64,000 nt of DNA from Rhodospirillales bacterium. GTDB lineage: Bacteria; Pseudomonadota; Alphaproteobacteria; Reyranellales; Reyranellaceae. Of this stretch, positions 35,541 to 44,240 are shown piece after piece. Every line of letters begins with the position of its first letter. Position 1 is the stretch's first letter. Location of the stretch: positions 3,004,501-3,068,500 of the forward strand of contig CP064988.1 in assembly GCA_016699855.1 (NCBI GenBank). The letters are read 5' to 3'. Made by a program: the position numbers and the translations under genes. The notes below the pieces were generated by a model. That model was not told the DNA's origin and made no database searches. It was given only the letters and a program-made list of their open reading frames with translations.

Positions 35541-36550
35541 TCATCCCCAGCGGTGCGAGGGTGTGGATTCACATTCGAGGCGCAACAGTTTGTCGAAGAA
35601 GACCTCGGCCGGGGACCTGAAGGCGAGGCACTTGCGGGGCGTGTTGTTGTAGGCGGCAATCGCGGCGTCGAGGCGGTCGAGAGTGATCGTGTCGAGGTCG
35701 GTCTTGCGTGGCAAGCGTCCGCGCAGGCGTCCGATGGCGTTCTCGACGCCGCCCTTCTGCCACGGGCTGTGGGGGTCGCAGAAGAAGGCGCGGAGGCCGA
35801 GGGCGTCGGCGAGCGAGCCGTGGCGGGCGAACTCCGTGCCGTTGTCGAAGGTGATGGTGCGTCGCAGGCGGGGATCGAGCCGCTGGAACCAGGCGAGAAG
35901 CCGCTCGGCGACGGGTCCGGGGAGCTTGCCGGGCTGGTGCGCCGCCAGGACCAGACGGGACTTGCGTTCGTGGGCGACGAGGATGGTCCGGCCGGGCGTG
36001 GCGAACGACATGAGGTCGCCCTCCCAGTGGCCGAAGGTGCGGCGGCCGTCGACGCCGGGGGCCGTAGATCGATGGGGACGCGGCCCTTGATGAGATCGTC
36101 GACGGAGCGTTTGCGCCGTCCGAGCCGGCCGCGGCGGTGCTTGCGGCGCGGCAGGTAGTTGCGCCAGGCGGCGTCGTTGGTGCGACGGCGCTGGGCGTGG
36201 ATGAAGCGGTAGATGCTCTCGTGGCTGATGCTGGCGGCGCGCTCGCGTCCGAGGCGGCCGGCGACCTGCTCGGGCGACCAGCCCTGGGCGAGGCGCCCGA
36301 GGACGAGGCCGCGCAGGTCCGCGTCGCGTTCGAGGCGGGAGCCGGTCCATCGCCGGGCGCGGGCCTGCTCCTGGGCGTAGGCCGGCCTGTAGCCGACCGT
36401 GGTCCCGCTGTTGCGCCTCAGCTCGCGCGAGATGGTCGATGGCGCGCGATCCACAGCTGCAGCGATCTGGCGGATCGACTGGCCGGCTTGTCGAAGGCGG
36501 GCAATCTCGCACCGCTCGTCGAGGTCGAGGTGGTCGTATCGTGTACCCAT
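35541..36550 (-). pseudogene. IS30-family transposase, frameshifted
   Basis: The N-terminal half reads from ATG at 36550: DERCEIARLRQAGQSIRQIA is the IS30 HTH, followed by PSTISRELRRNSG and the WSPEQVAGRLGRE block. After about residue 165 (near 36065) the catalytic half continues in another frame: GVDGRRTFGHWEGDLMSF carries the first Asp, ITFDNGTEFA the second, and SPWQKGGVENAIGRLR the Glu. The break is a run of five C; six would join VPIDLRP to PGVDGRR. It is therefore inactive unless the base is a sequencing error or frameshifting occurs. Confidence 0.88.
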
Positions 36551-36592
36551 GGCAACACCTTAAGCTGGTGTTGCGCCTCGTTTGTGAACTCA
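35564..36592. mobile_element. IS30-family insertion sequence
   Basis: An element of about 1.03 kb. The imperfect terminal inverted repeats are 35564-35587 (TGGATTCACATTCGAGGCGC...) and 36569-36592, whose complement reads TGAGTTCACAAACGAGGCGC; they match at 20 of 24 positions. The transposase lies inside on the minus strand, but its stop falls 20 bp outside the left repeat, so the true end may be slightly further out. No clear target duplication was identified. Just right of it, 36615-36640 is a fragment of the GTCATCCCGAGC hairpin family. Confidence 0.8.
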
Positions 36593-36685
36593 GGGGGATC
36601 TTGGCGCCGCGTAAAGATCCCTCGCTCCGCTCGGGATGACGGGATGGTCGCCGGGATCACTCGCTCAAAATTCATGAGTCCCCAC

Positions 36686-36715
36686 TTGTAAAGTACTAAA
36701 GCAGTGCTTTATAGT
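36686..36715 (+). promoter_or_regulatory. Promoter with embedded palindromic operator before the PspA fusion
   Basis: TTGTAA (36686-36691) and TATAGT (36710-36715) are separated by 18 bp, a good sigma-70-type promoter in an unusually AT-rich patch. The spacer and -10 contain the 7-bp-arm palindrome TAAAGCA-G-TGCTTTA (36697-36711), placed where a repressor would block RNA polymerase. The -10 lies only 7 bp before the ATG at 36723, so a transcript from here would be leaderless or nearly so. Confidence 0.55.
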
Positions 36716-36722
36716 CTTAACC

Positions 36723-37880
36723 ATGCTCAGACCCCGCCCGATCCCGGACAAAGGCTTCGCGATCCTGCGTTTGCAGCCGGATCCGGCCGCCGCCGCCGCT
36801 CTGGCGCGGCTGGCCGAGGCCTATGCCGGCCTGTCGGCGTGGCTGGACGCGACCATTCCCGCCGACCATTCCGCCGACCGGGTGGCGCTGCATCGCGCCT
36901 TCTACGAGCGTGCCCGCCAACGGGCCGGGCTTCCGGCCCAGCTCACCACCTTGGCGCTGCACGACTGGGCGGCACGGCGCCGGGGGCAGGTCGCGCCGGG
37001 CGTGCCGCTCGACGACAAGCTTTACGCGGTGAAGGGACTATCGACGGCCACGATCTCGACCCTCGACGGGCGGGTGGTGCTGCCGTTCGCGGTCGCCGGC
37101 TACGGCGACCGTTGGCCGGGCGGCGCGCCGGCCCGCCTGACGGTCGAGGGCGGCCGTTGGGAATTGCGCGTCGAATCGGATCGCGAGTCGATCCGTCTGG
37201 CGAAGGAGGAGAAGGTCATGGCCACCGAGACCACGCTGACCCGCATCGGACGTCTGATCGCGGGCATGACGCACGCCGCCATCGGCGCGGCCGAGAGCGC
37301 CAACCCGCGCGCCGTGCTCGAGCAGGCGCTGCGCGAGATCGACGCCGCCGCCGACGAGGTGCGCGGCGAGATGGGCAAGGCGATGGCCGAGCGCACGCGG
37401 CTCGATCTGCGCCGCAAGGAGCTGGCGCGCGAGCTGGCCGACCTCGAGACCAAGGCCCGGCTCGCCGTCCAGAAGGGCCGCGACGACCTCGCCGAGGCCG
37501 GCATCGCCCGCCAGATCGACATCGAGGCGCAGACCGGCGTGCTCGACCGCCTGCTGGCCGACGCGCAGGACCGCATCGACCAGTTCGAGCAGACGCTGAA
37601 CGCGGTGCGCGCCAGCCGGCGCGAGGCGGAATCGCGGCTGGCCGACATGGCGCGCACCTCCGGCGAGGGCGCGGCGGATCCGGGCGCCGGCGCCGGTGAA
37701 ACGCGGGTCGGCCGCGCGCTGGACAAGGTCGAGCGCGCCCAGTCGGTGATCGGCCGCATGTCGGGCGTGCCCGCCGATTCCGGCGCCACCGACCACAAGG
37801 CGATCGACGAGCTCAACGACCTGGCGCGCCGCGAGGCCGTCGCGGCGCGGCTGGCGCGCTTGAAAGGCGGCGCGTCCTGA
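36723..37880 (+). CDS. pspA: PspA/IM30-family protein with an unusual TnpB-like N-terminal extension
   Basis: A 385-codon frame. Residues 166-385 are a typical all-helical PspA/IM30 protein (TRIGRLIAGMTHAAIGAAES, then long coiled coils), which binds stressed inner membrane. Residues 1-165 are unlike PspA: LHRAFYERARQRAGLPAQLT followed by a beta region DDKLYAVKGLSTATISTLDG resembles the N-terminal helical and barrel part of TnpB-type proteins, ending before any RuvC domain. ATG at 37218 has a strong AAGGAGG site and could give plain PspA (220 residues). The promoter at 36686-36715 points to the upstream ATG. It leads an operon with YqiJ-like and flotillin genes. PspA is well supported; the nature of the extension is inference. 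Confidence 0.8.
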   Translation: MLRPRPIPDKGFAILRLQPDPAAAAALARLAEAYAGLSAWLDATIPADHSADRVALHRAFYERARQRAGLPAQLTTLALHDWAARRRGQVAPGVPLDDKLYAVKGLSTATISTLDGRVVLPFAVAGYGDRWPGGAPARLTVEGGRWELRVESDRESIRLAKEEKVMATETTLTRIGRLIAGMTHAAIGAAESANPRAVLEQALREIDAAADEVRGEMGKAMAERTRLDLRRKELARELADLETKARLAVQKGRDDLAEAGIARQIDIEAQTGVLDRLLADAQDRIDQFEQTLNAVRASRREAESRLADMARTSGEGAADPGAGAGETRVGRALDKVERAQSVIGRMSGVPADSGATDHKAIDELNDLARREAVAARLARLKGGAS

Positions 37881-37899
37881 TGCCAAGGTGGCGGGAGCG

Positions 37900-38610
37900 A
37901 TGCTTGATTTCCTCACCCGGCCGGACGTCGAGCCGTTCACGATCGCCGGCATCGCGCTGCTGGCGCTGCTGGCGCTCGAACTGTTCACGCTCCTGATCGG
38001 CAAGCCGCTCTCGGCCTTGATCGACCACGCCGTCGGCTACGACGGCCACCATCTCGACGTCGGACACGTCGAGCTCGACCACGCCATCGACCACGCCCAT
38101 GTCGAGAAGCCGCCGACGATGTTCGGCACCGCGCTCGACTGGATCAACGCCGGACGCGTGCCGATCCTCGTGCTGATCGTGCTGCTGCTGGCGGCCTTCG
38201 CGGCCATCGGCTTCACGCTCCAGACCCTGGTCGGCGTCACCGGCCACCTGGTCCCGAAATGGATCGCCGTCGCGCTGGTCGTAGCGCCGGCCGTGGTGTC
38301 GACGCGCTGGCTGTCGAAGGGGGTCTCCAAGGTCGTGCCGCGCGACGAGACCTACGCGCTGGGCGGCGGCGATCTCGTGGGCTCGGTCGGCACCGTCACG
38401 GTCGGCCCGGTGCGCAAGGGCGTCGTGGCCCGCGCCCGCATCGCCGACCGCCACGGCAACGTGCATTTCCCCCGCGTCGAGCCGGCCGATCCCGAGCACG
38501 TGATCCCGGCCGGCGCCTCCGTCCTCGTTGTCGAGGTCCGCGGCGGCGCGCTGGCGGTGGCGCCGGCCGATCCGCGGCTGATCGACGACAAACCCCAGAA
38601 CGGCGGCTGA
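37900..38610 (+). CDS. YqiJ-like membrane protein with OB-fold (NfeD-related)
   Basis: A 236-residue protein. Three hydrophobic segments lie at about residues 14-36, 80-103 and 108-128, with a His/Asp-rich loop between the first two (DHAVGYDGHHLDVGHVELDH) that could bind metal. The C-terminal 75 residues form the small OB-like beta domain typical of NfeD/YqiJ partners of flotillins. ATG at 37900 is taken; a GTG four codons earlier is possible. It lies between pspA and the flotillin gene, a known stress-membrane arrangement. Confidence 0.8.
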   Translation: MLDFLTRPDVEPFTIAGIALLALLALELFTLLIGKPLSALIDHAVGYDGHHLDVGHVELDHAIDHAHVEKPPTMFGTALDWINAGRVPILVLIVLLLAAFAAIGFTLQTLVGVTGHLVPKWIAVALVVAPAVVSTRWLSKGVSKVVPRDETYALGGGDLVGSVGTVTVGPVRKGVVARARIADRHGNVHFPRVEPADPEHVIPAGASVLVVEVRGGALAVAPADPRLIDDKPQNGG

Positions 38611-38647
38611 CGCCGCCGCGTCCGCGGCTCCATCGGAGGTCCGAGAG

Positions 38648-40402
38648 ATGATCGAGACGTTGTTCCAGCTGGCCGTCCCGGCGGTGATCGCCGTCGCCGC
38701 CCTGATCACCATCGGTCTGGTGATCGCGCGCCTCTACACCCGCGCCGAGAAGGACCGCGCCTACGTGCGCACCGGCCTTGGCGGCCAGAAGGTCGTGCTC
38801 GACGGCGGCTCGATCGTGCTGCCGGTGTTCCAGAGCATCGCCTGGGTGAACCTGCAGACGCTGCGGCTCGAGGTGCGGCGCGACAACGCCGACGCCATGA
38901 TCACCCGCGACCGCATGCGCGCCGACATCGGCGTCGAGTTCTACGTCCGCGTCAAACCCGACGCCACGTCGATCGCGCTGGCGGCGCAGACCCTGGGCGA
39001 CCGCACCAACGACGCCGAGCTGCTGCGCGCGCTGATCGAGGCGAAGTTCGTCGACGCGCTGCGCAGCGTCGCCGCCACCATGGCGCTGGCCGAGCTGCAG
39101 GAGCAGCGCGCCGTCTTCGTGCAGTCGGTGCAGACCGCCGTGGCCCGCGACCTCGAGCTCAACGGCCTCGAGCTGGAGAGCGCCTCGCTCACCAAGCTCG
39201 ACCAGACCGACACCAAGTTCTTCAACCCCAACAACGCGTTCGACGCCGAGGGCCTGACGGCGCTGACCAAGATCACCGAGACGCGGCGGCAGGAGCGGAA
39301 CCTGACGGTCCGCAGCACCGAGGTGACCATCGCGCAGCAGGATCTCGAGGCGCGCCAGCGCACGCTGGAGATCGAGCGGCAGAAGAAGGAGGCCGAGCTC
39401 ACCCAGCAGCGCGACATCGTCAACAAGACGGCCGAGACCCGCGCCGCCGCCGCGCTGAAGGAGGCCGAGGCGCGCCAGGCCGAGGAGAAGGCGCGCATCG
39501 ACACCGAGCAGGCGATCGCCCAGCGCACCGCCACCGCCAAGCAGGCGCAGGAGACGACGCGCATCGAGGCCGACCTCGCCATCCGCCAGCGCGAGATCGA
39601 GAGCGAGCGCAACGCCGAGACGCTGGCGATCGGCAAGAAGCGCGACATCGAGATCGCCGACCAGGAGCGCGCCATCGCCGTGGCCGACAAGAGCCGGGCC
39701 GAGAGCGAGGCCCGCGCCAAGGCCGAGGAGGCGCGCGCGCTGGCGGCGTCGGCCACCGAGAGCGTCGAGACCGCCCGCCAGATCGCCATCGCCGAGCGCC
39801 AGCGGCAGGCCGCCGTCATCGACGCCAAGCAGCAGGCCGAGCGCGACGCCGCCAAGGTGACGATCGCCGCCCAGGCCGACCGCGAGGCGGCCGAGAACCG
39901 CGCCATCGCCGTGCGCACCGAGGCGCAGGCCGAGGCCGACGCCGCCAAGATCAAGGCCGAGGCCCAGGCGAAGACCTACGACGTCGAGGCCGAGGGCCAG
40001 CGCAAGATCAACGAGGCGCGCAACGCTCTGTCGCAGGCCATGGTCGATCTCGAGATCGTCAAGGAGCGGCTGCGCGTGGTGCCGCTGGCGCTGGCCGAGG
40101 CCGTCCGCCCGCTGGAGAAGATCGGCGACGTGCGCATCATCGACATGGGCGGCGGCCTGCCCGGACGCGCCGCGGCCGGTGGCGGGACGGGCGGCGGCTC
40201 GCCCAGCGACGGCTTGCTCAACGCGCTGCTGGCCTACCGCGCCAACTCGCCGGTGATCGACAAGCTGCTGGTCGAGGCGGGCTTCACCGCCGGCGGCAAC
40301 CCGGTCGAGGCGCTGGTCGCCGGCGTCACCGATTCCGGCAAGCCCGCCGCGCCGGCCGCCGAGGCCTCGCCGCGCTGGTCGGCGCCCGGCTCGACGCCGT
40401 AG
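38648..40402 (+). CDS. Flotillin family (YqiK) membrane-microdomain protein
   Basis: A 584-residue protein. An N-terminal membrane helix (VIAVAALITIGLVIARLY) is followed by the SPFH/Band-7 domain (about 35-200) and a very long Ala/Glu/Arg coiled-coil flotillin domain with repeated E-A motifs (200-480). The C-terminus is Gly/Ala/Pro-rich. Flotillins scaffold membrane domains and work with NfeD/YqiJ-type proteins and PspA in envelope stress. It is the last gene before a strong terminator. Confidence 0.92.
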   Translation: MIETLFQLAVPAVIAVAALITIGLVIARLYTRAEKDRAYVRTGLGGQKVVLDGGSIVLPVFQSIAWVNLQTLRLEVRRDNADAMITRDRMRADIGVEFYVRVKPDATSIALAAQTLGDRTNDAELLRALIEAKFVDALRSVAATMALAELQEQRAVFVQSVQTAVARDLELNGLELESASLTKLDQTDTKFFNPNNAFDAEGLTALTKITETRRQERNLTVRSTEVTIAQQDLEARQRTLEIERQKKEAELTQQRDIVNKTAETRAAAALKEAEARQAEEKARIDTEQAIAQRTATAKQAQETTRIEADLAIRQREIESERNAETLAIGKKRDIEIADQERAIAVADKSRAESEARAKAEEARALAASATESVETARQIAIAERQRQAAVIDAKQQAERDAAKVTIAAQADREAAENRAIAVRTEAQAEADAAKIKAEAQAKTYDVEAEGQRKINEARNALSQAMVDLEIVKERLRVVPLALAEAVRPLEKIGDVRIIDMGGGLPGRAAAGGGTGGGSPSDGLLNALLAYRANSPVIDKLLVEAGFTAGGNPVEALVAGVTDSGKPAAPAAEASPRWSAPGSTP

Positions 40403-40428
40403 CCGCGGCCCGCACCGATCCATCGCGA

Positions 40429-40453
40429 GAGGCGCCCTATCGGGCGCCTCTTT
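40429..40453 (+). terminator. Intrinsic terminator of the PspA-flotillin operon
   Basis: Perfect 9-bp stem GAGGCGCCC / GGGCGCCTC with loop TATC, followed by TTT, 26 bp after the flotillin stop. It is the clearest rho-independent terminator in the window. Confidence 0.85.
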
Positions 40454-40570
40454 CGCGTCTCGCGACCCGCGCGCCCGCCGGATGGAAGCCATCGCGTTTC
40501 GCCATGGGCGCCCGCGCGGCGCCGCGCTACGGTTCCGCGACGGCCCGGCACGAGGTCGCGGAGGGACGCC

Positions 40571-41410
40571 ATGGACTACAAGACGCTGCTGTGGGAGCGC
40601 TTCGATTCGGTGCTGCGCATCACCACGAACCGCCCGCACGCGCTCAACGCGCAGAGCCGGGTGATGCTCGAGGAGCTCGACGCCGCCTTCAAGCGCGCCG
40701 CCGACGACGACCAGGTGAAGGTCATCGTCATCGCCGGCGCCGGCAAGCATTTCTCCGCCGGCCACGACCTCGGCAGTCCGGAGGAGATGGAGGACGCGAA
40801 GCTCAACCCCGTCGGCCCCGGCTTCGCCGGCGAGTACGAGCGGCTGTCGCACCTCTTCCTCGACATCACCATGCGCTGGCGCGACGTGCCCAAGCCGACC
40901 ATCGCGCAGGTCCAGGGCTACTGCATCATGGGCGGGCTGATGCTGGCCTCGTCCTGCGATTTGATCATCGCCAGCGAGGACGCGCTGTTCGCCGATCGCG
41001 CCATCCGCTGGGGCGGCGCCCACGTGCAGTACTTCTCGATGCCGTGGGATCTGGGCCCGCGCAAGACCAAGGAGTACATCTTCACCGGCGAGTTCTTCAC
41101 GGCGGCGCAGGCCGAGCGAATGGGCCTGGTCAACCGCGTCGTGCCGCGCGCCTCGCTGGAGAGCGAGACCATGGAGCTGGCGCGGCGCATCGCCGTGCAC
41201 GACGCGTTCTCGCTGCGCATCGCCAAGAGCTCGGTCAACGACACGCTCGACATCCAGGGCCAGCGCCAGGCGATCGACACCGCCTTCAAGAACTACATGC
41301 TGACGATCCCCGGCCGCATCGAGCGCGGCACCTACGGACCGGCGGCGCGCGCCAAGGACCCCAAGGACCGCTTCGCCATCCTCAACAAGAAGCCCGACGC
41401 GGCGGAGTAG
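40571..41410 (+). CDS. Enoyl-CoA hydratase/isomerase family protein
   Basis: A 279-residue crotonase-fold protein. The oxyanion-hole segments AGKHFSAGHDLG and QGYCIMGGLMLASSCDLIIA are both present. The usual catalytic Glu positions are not obvious (FADRAIRWGG), so hydration activity is uncertain; it may be an isomerase or another crotonase activity. The C-terminal helical region is slightly extended. It is monocistronic, preceded by GGAGGG-type ribosome bases. Confidence 0.88.
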   Translation: MDYKTLLWERFDSVLRITTNRPHALNAQSRVMLEELDAAFKRAADDDQVKVIVIAGAGKHFSAGHDLGSPEEMEDAKLNPVGPGFAGEYERLSHLFLDITMRWRDVPKPTIAQVQGYCIMGGLMLASSCDLIIASEDALFADRAIRWGGAHVQYFSMPWDLGPRKTKEYIFTGEFFTAAQAERMGLVNRVVPRASLESETMELARRIAVHDAFSLRIAKSSVNDTLDIQGQRQAIDTAFKNYMLTIPGRIERGTYGPAARAKDPKDRFAILNKKPDAAE

Positions 41411-41423
41411 GGGGCGGCCGCTA

Positions 41424-41492
41424 CTGTCATCCCGAGCGCAGCGAGGGATCCAGGCGCCGCCCCTGGATCCCTCGCTGCGCTCGGGATGACAG
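41424..41492. repeat. GTCATCCCGAGC long hairpin, copy 1
   Basis: A near-perfect inverted repeat: CTGTCATCCCGAGCGCAGCG on the left and its complement on the right, around a short GGCGCCGCC loop. The same structure, with minor changes, is at 60342-60412, and a half-unit is at 36615-36640. Confidence 0.8.
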
Positions 41493-41580
41493 AGGGGACG
41501 TGCCGAGAGGCATCTCCGCGCTGCGGAGTAGGGCGCGGCACCGACGGACCGGCGGTACGCACCGCGCACCACGCTCCCAT

Positions 41581-41691
41581 CGTCATCCCGAGCGGAGGCG
41601 CGAAGCGCCGCAGTCGACGGATCCTCCTGCGACGCTGGATCACGAAAGATCCTTCGACGGCGCGCCTTCGGCGCTTGCTCAGGATGACGAC
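41581..41691. repeat. GTCATCCCGAGC-related longer hairpin
   Basis: About 111 bp starting CGTCATCCCGAGCGGAGGCG and ending GCTCAGGATGACG. Outer arms pair with each other, and inner sub-arms form smaller hairpins (GGCGCGAAGCGCC, CGGCGCGCCTTCGGCGC). It is a diverged, extended relative of the hairpin just to its left. Confidence 0.7.
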
Positions 41692-41732
41692 AGGCCGGCG
41701 GGAGGAGGGCCTTGGCGCACCGAACGCCGCGC

Positions 41733-42089
41733 TCACCCCAGCGGGCCCTTGAACACGAAGAACGCGCCCAGCGCGATGAAGCCGAAGCCGACCGCGTGGT
41801 TCCACGTCAGCGCCTCCTTGAGGTACAGCACCGAGAACGCCGCGAACACCAGCAGGGTGACGACCTCCTGAATGGTCTTGAGCTCGGCCGCCGAGTAGTG
41901 GCCGTGGCCGATGCGGTTGGCCGGCACCGCCAGGCAGTACTCGACGAAGGCGATGCCCCAGCTCGCCAGGACCACGATCCACAGCGGCCGGTCGGTGAAC
42001 TTCAGGTGCCCGTACCACGCCAGGGTCATGAACACGTTCGACGCCAGCAGCATCACGATCGGCAGGTAGGCGGCGGGGGCGATCTGCAT
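41733..42089 (-). CDS. DMT-like small membrane protein (DUF486 family)
   Basis: A 118-residue protein with four hydrophobic helices. The block IVVLASWGIAFVEYCLAVPA followed by NRIGHGHYSAAELKTIQEV is characteristic of the DUF486 family. It is probably half of a dimeric small-molecule permease; no substrate is known. The gap to the next minus-strand gene (42090-42315) shows no gene, only a GTCATCCCGGG half-repeat near 42116. Confidence 0.85.
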   Translation of the reverse strand: MQIAPAAYLPIVMLLASNVFMTLAWYGHLKFTDRPLWIVVLASWGIAFVEYCLAVPANRIGHGHYSAAELKTIQEVVTLLVFAAFSVLYLKEALTWNHAVGFGFIALGAFFVFKGPLG

Positions 42090-42315
42090 GGGGGGTCCGT
42101 CGGGTGGGTGTCTATGTCATCCCGGGCACCGGCGGCCGGCGCGGCGGTCGAAGGATCTTGCCGCCACCGGCGGCGGCGCGGCGACACCCCGATGGCGCGC
42201 CAGCCGCGCGCCGACGCTGGCGGGGAGATCGTCGCGGCGCGCGGCGCCGGTCCGCGCGCACCGCCCCGCGGCGCCACGGGATGCCGCGGCGCGAGGGTCG
42301 ACGCCGACGAAGCGG

Positions 42316-43548
42316 CTACGCCGCCACCGCCGGCGTCCGGCGGAAGGCGCCGGTGCGCATCAGCAGCCAGGCGACGATGGCGGCGTTGACGAGGTTCCAC
42401 GCCATGCCGTTGAGGAAGGCCGCCTTGTAGCTGCCGGTCATGTCGAAGATCGCGCCCGAGATCCAGCCGCCGAACGCCATGCCGATCATGGTCGCCATCA
42501 GCACGGCGCCGACCCGCGCGCCGGCCTCGCCGGGCGCGAAGTACTCGCGCACGATGATGGCGTAGCTCGGCACGATGCCGCCCTGGAACAGGCCGAACAG
42601 CGCCGAGATGATGTACAGCGACCACATGCCGTCGAAGCCGAGATACATCAGCAGGGCGGCGCCCTGCAGCAGCGAGCCGAGGAACAGCGTCGCCAGACCG
42701 CCGATGCGGTCGGCCACGAATCCCGAGGCGATACGGCTGATGATGCCGCATGCCAGCATCAGCGACAGCATCTCGGCGCCGCGCGCCACGCCGTAGCCGA
42801 GGTCGCCGCAATAGGCGACGATGTGGACCTGCGGCATCGACATGGCCACGCAGCACGCCACGCCCGCGACGCACAGCAGCGCCTGCAGCGCGCCGGGCGA
42901 GAGGCCGGGTCCGGTGCGGCCGGCGGCCGGCGCCGGCACCGTGGTCGCCAGCGACAGCGCCGGCCGCGGCCGGCGTAGCGCCAGCATCAGCGGCGGCATC
43001 GAGACGAGGCAGAAGATCCCGATGCCGATATGGGTGGCGCGCCAGCCGGCCGTCTCGATGAAGTGCTGCACGATGCTGGGCCAGGTCGCGCCGGCGATGT
43101 AGTTGCCCGACGCGCACAGCGCCACGGCGATGCCGCGCCGCTTGTCGAACCAGTACGTGATGTCGGCCAGCAGCGGTCCGAACGTCGCCGAGGCGCCCAG
43201 CATGCCGATCAGCACGCCATGCGCCAGCGCGTACATCCACAGGCTGGTCGAGAACCCGGCGGCGATGTAGCCGAGGCCGAGCGCCACGGTGCCCAGCAGC
43301 AGCGGCGGCATGATCCCGCGCTTGTCGGCGAAGCGGCCGATCAGCAGCCCGCCGCAGGCGAAGCCGATCATGGTCAGCGTGTAGGGCAGCGACGCGCCGG
43401 CGCGCGCGGCGCCGAACTCGGCCTGCACCGTCGGCAGCGCCACCACCACCGACCACATGCCGACGCCGCCGATCGCGCTCAGCGTCACCGCCGCCGCCAG
43501 CCGGACCCATGAATAGCCGGTCTCGACCTCGCCCTTGTGCTCCGTCAC
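42316..43548 (-). CDS. MFS transporter, oxalate/formate- or monocarboxylate-like
   Basis: A 410-residue protein with 12 membrane helices and a short central loop (about 195-215). The motif LIGRFADKRGIMPPLLLG in the 2-3 loop is the MFS signature. The fold and the QGGIVPSYAIIVREYFAPGE segment resemble OFA/MCT-type carboxylate carriers; the substrate is unassigned. It is similar in type to the carriers at 16458 and 49637 but not a close copy of either. Confidence 0.87.
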   Translation of the reverse strand: MTEHKGEVETGYSWVRLAAAVTLSAIGGVGMWSVVVALPTVQAEFGAARAGASLPYTLTMIGFACGGLLIGRFADKRGIMPPLLLGTVALGLGYIAAGFSTSLWMYALAHGVLIGMLGASATFGPLLADITYWFDKRRGIAVALCASGNYIAGATWPSIVQHFIETAGWRATHIGIGIFCLVSMPPLMLALRRPRPALSLATTVPAPAAGRTGPGLSPGALQALLCVAGVACCVAMSMPQVHIVAYCGDLGYGVARGAEMLSLMLACGIISRIASGFVADRIGGLATLFLGSLLQGAALLMYLGFDGMWSLYIISALFGLFQGGIVPSYAIIVREYFAPGEAGARVGAVLMATMIGMAFGGWISGAIFDMTGSYKAAFLNGMAWNLVNAAIVAWLLMRTGAFRRTPAVAA

Positions 43549-43669
43549 CGCGTTTCCCCGCCAGCGTTCGTTGCCGCCGAGCCTATCCGAACGGGACTCG
43601 CGCCGACAGCGCGGGCTTGTCGCGATTGCGTATCCCAGCCATGCCGCGCGCGGCGCGGGCCGCGCCGGC

Positions 43670-44095
43670 CTATTTCGGCGCGTGGGACGCGAGCGGTATC
43701 GACCACGCGTTGCTCATGCCGTTGAGACCGCGGCGGATCTTGTCGGCGTCGTTCTCGTCGAGACCCTTGCGCGCCTCAGCCAGCGCCTCGCCGCCCCGCT
43801 GCACGAGGCCGCGCTGGATGCGGCCGACCAGCGCCCGGTCGGCCGCGCCGATCGCCTCGGCCGCCTTCGCGCCGAGCGCCAGCAACGCCTCGTATGCCGC
43901 CAGCAGCTCGACGGTGGGCTTCTCCTGGCGCGACGCGAAGGCGTCGACGGCTCGGTTCACGTCGGGGTGCAGCCTGGTGCCGGCCTCGTGCAGCGCGCGG
44001 TACTCGGGATTGGCGAGGCCGGCGTCCTGCGCGCGGGCGGCGCCGGCGGCGAGGATCGGCAGGATCACGGTCAGCGACAGGACGAGGGCGCGCAT
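43670..44095 (-). CDS. Secreted hypothetical protein, helical
   Basis: A 141-residue protein with a clear signal peptide (MRALVLSLTVILPILAAGAARA, cleaved after ARA). The mature part is Ala/Glu/Leu-rich and helical. The family is not recognised. It is divergent from the LLM oxidoreductase gene. The frame is open upstream, but this ATG is the only one giving a signal peptide. Confidence 0.6.
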   Translation of the reverse strand: MRALVLSLTVILPILAAGAARAQDAGLANPEYRALHEAGTRLHPDVNRAVDAFASRQEKPTVELLAAYEALLALGAKAAEAIGAADRALVGRIQRGLVQRGGEALAEARKGLDENDADKIRRGLNGMSNAWSIPLASHAPK

Positions 44096-44240
44096 CGACG
44101 GTCTCCATTCTGGCGGCCGCATCGTAGCCGGACCGGCGCCGCCGGCAATCGCCGCGATCCACCACGCGGCGCGGACGGGCGGGACGCCGCGGCCGCCGCG
44201 CGCTATCGTCGGCCGCGGAACCATCCGGAGATCAAAAGCG

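Larger units (their letters stand above)
41411..41732. other. 322-bp repeat-filled gap
   Basis: No gene lies between the enoyl-CoA hydratase and the convergent DUF486 gene. The interval is almost entirely two different inverted-repeat hairpins (41424-41492 and 41581-41691), which may terminate both transcripts. Confidence 0.65.

Noticed and set aside
38396..41572. 1058-codon minus-strand frame
   Set aside because: Antisense shadow of the flotillin and enoyl-CoA hydratase genes; the flotillin coiled coil gives Leu/Gly/Arg repeats in reverse.
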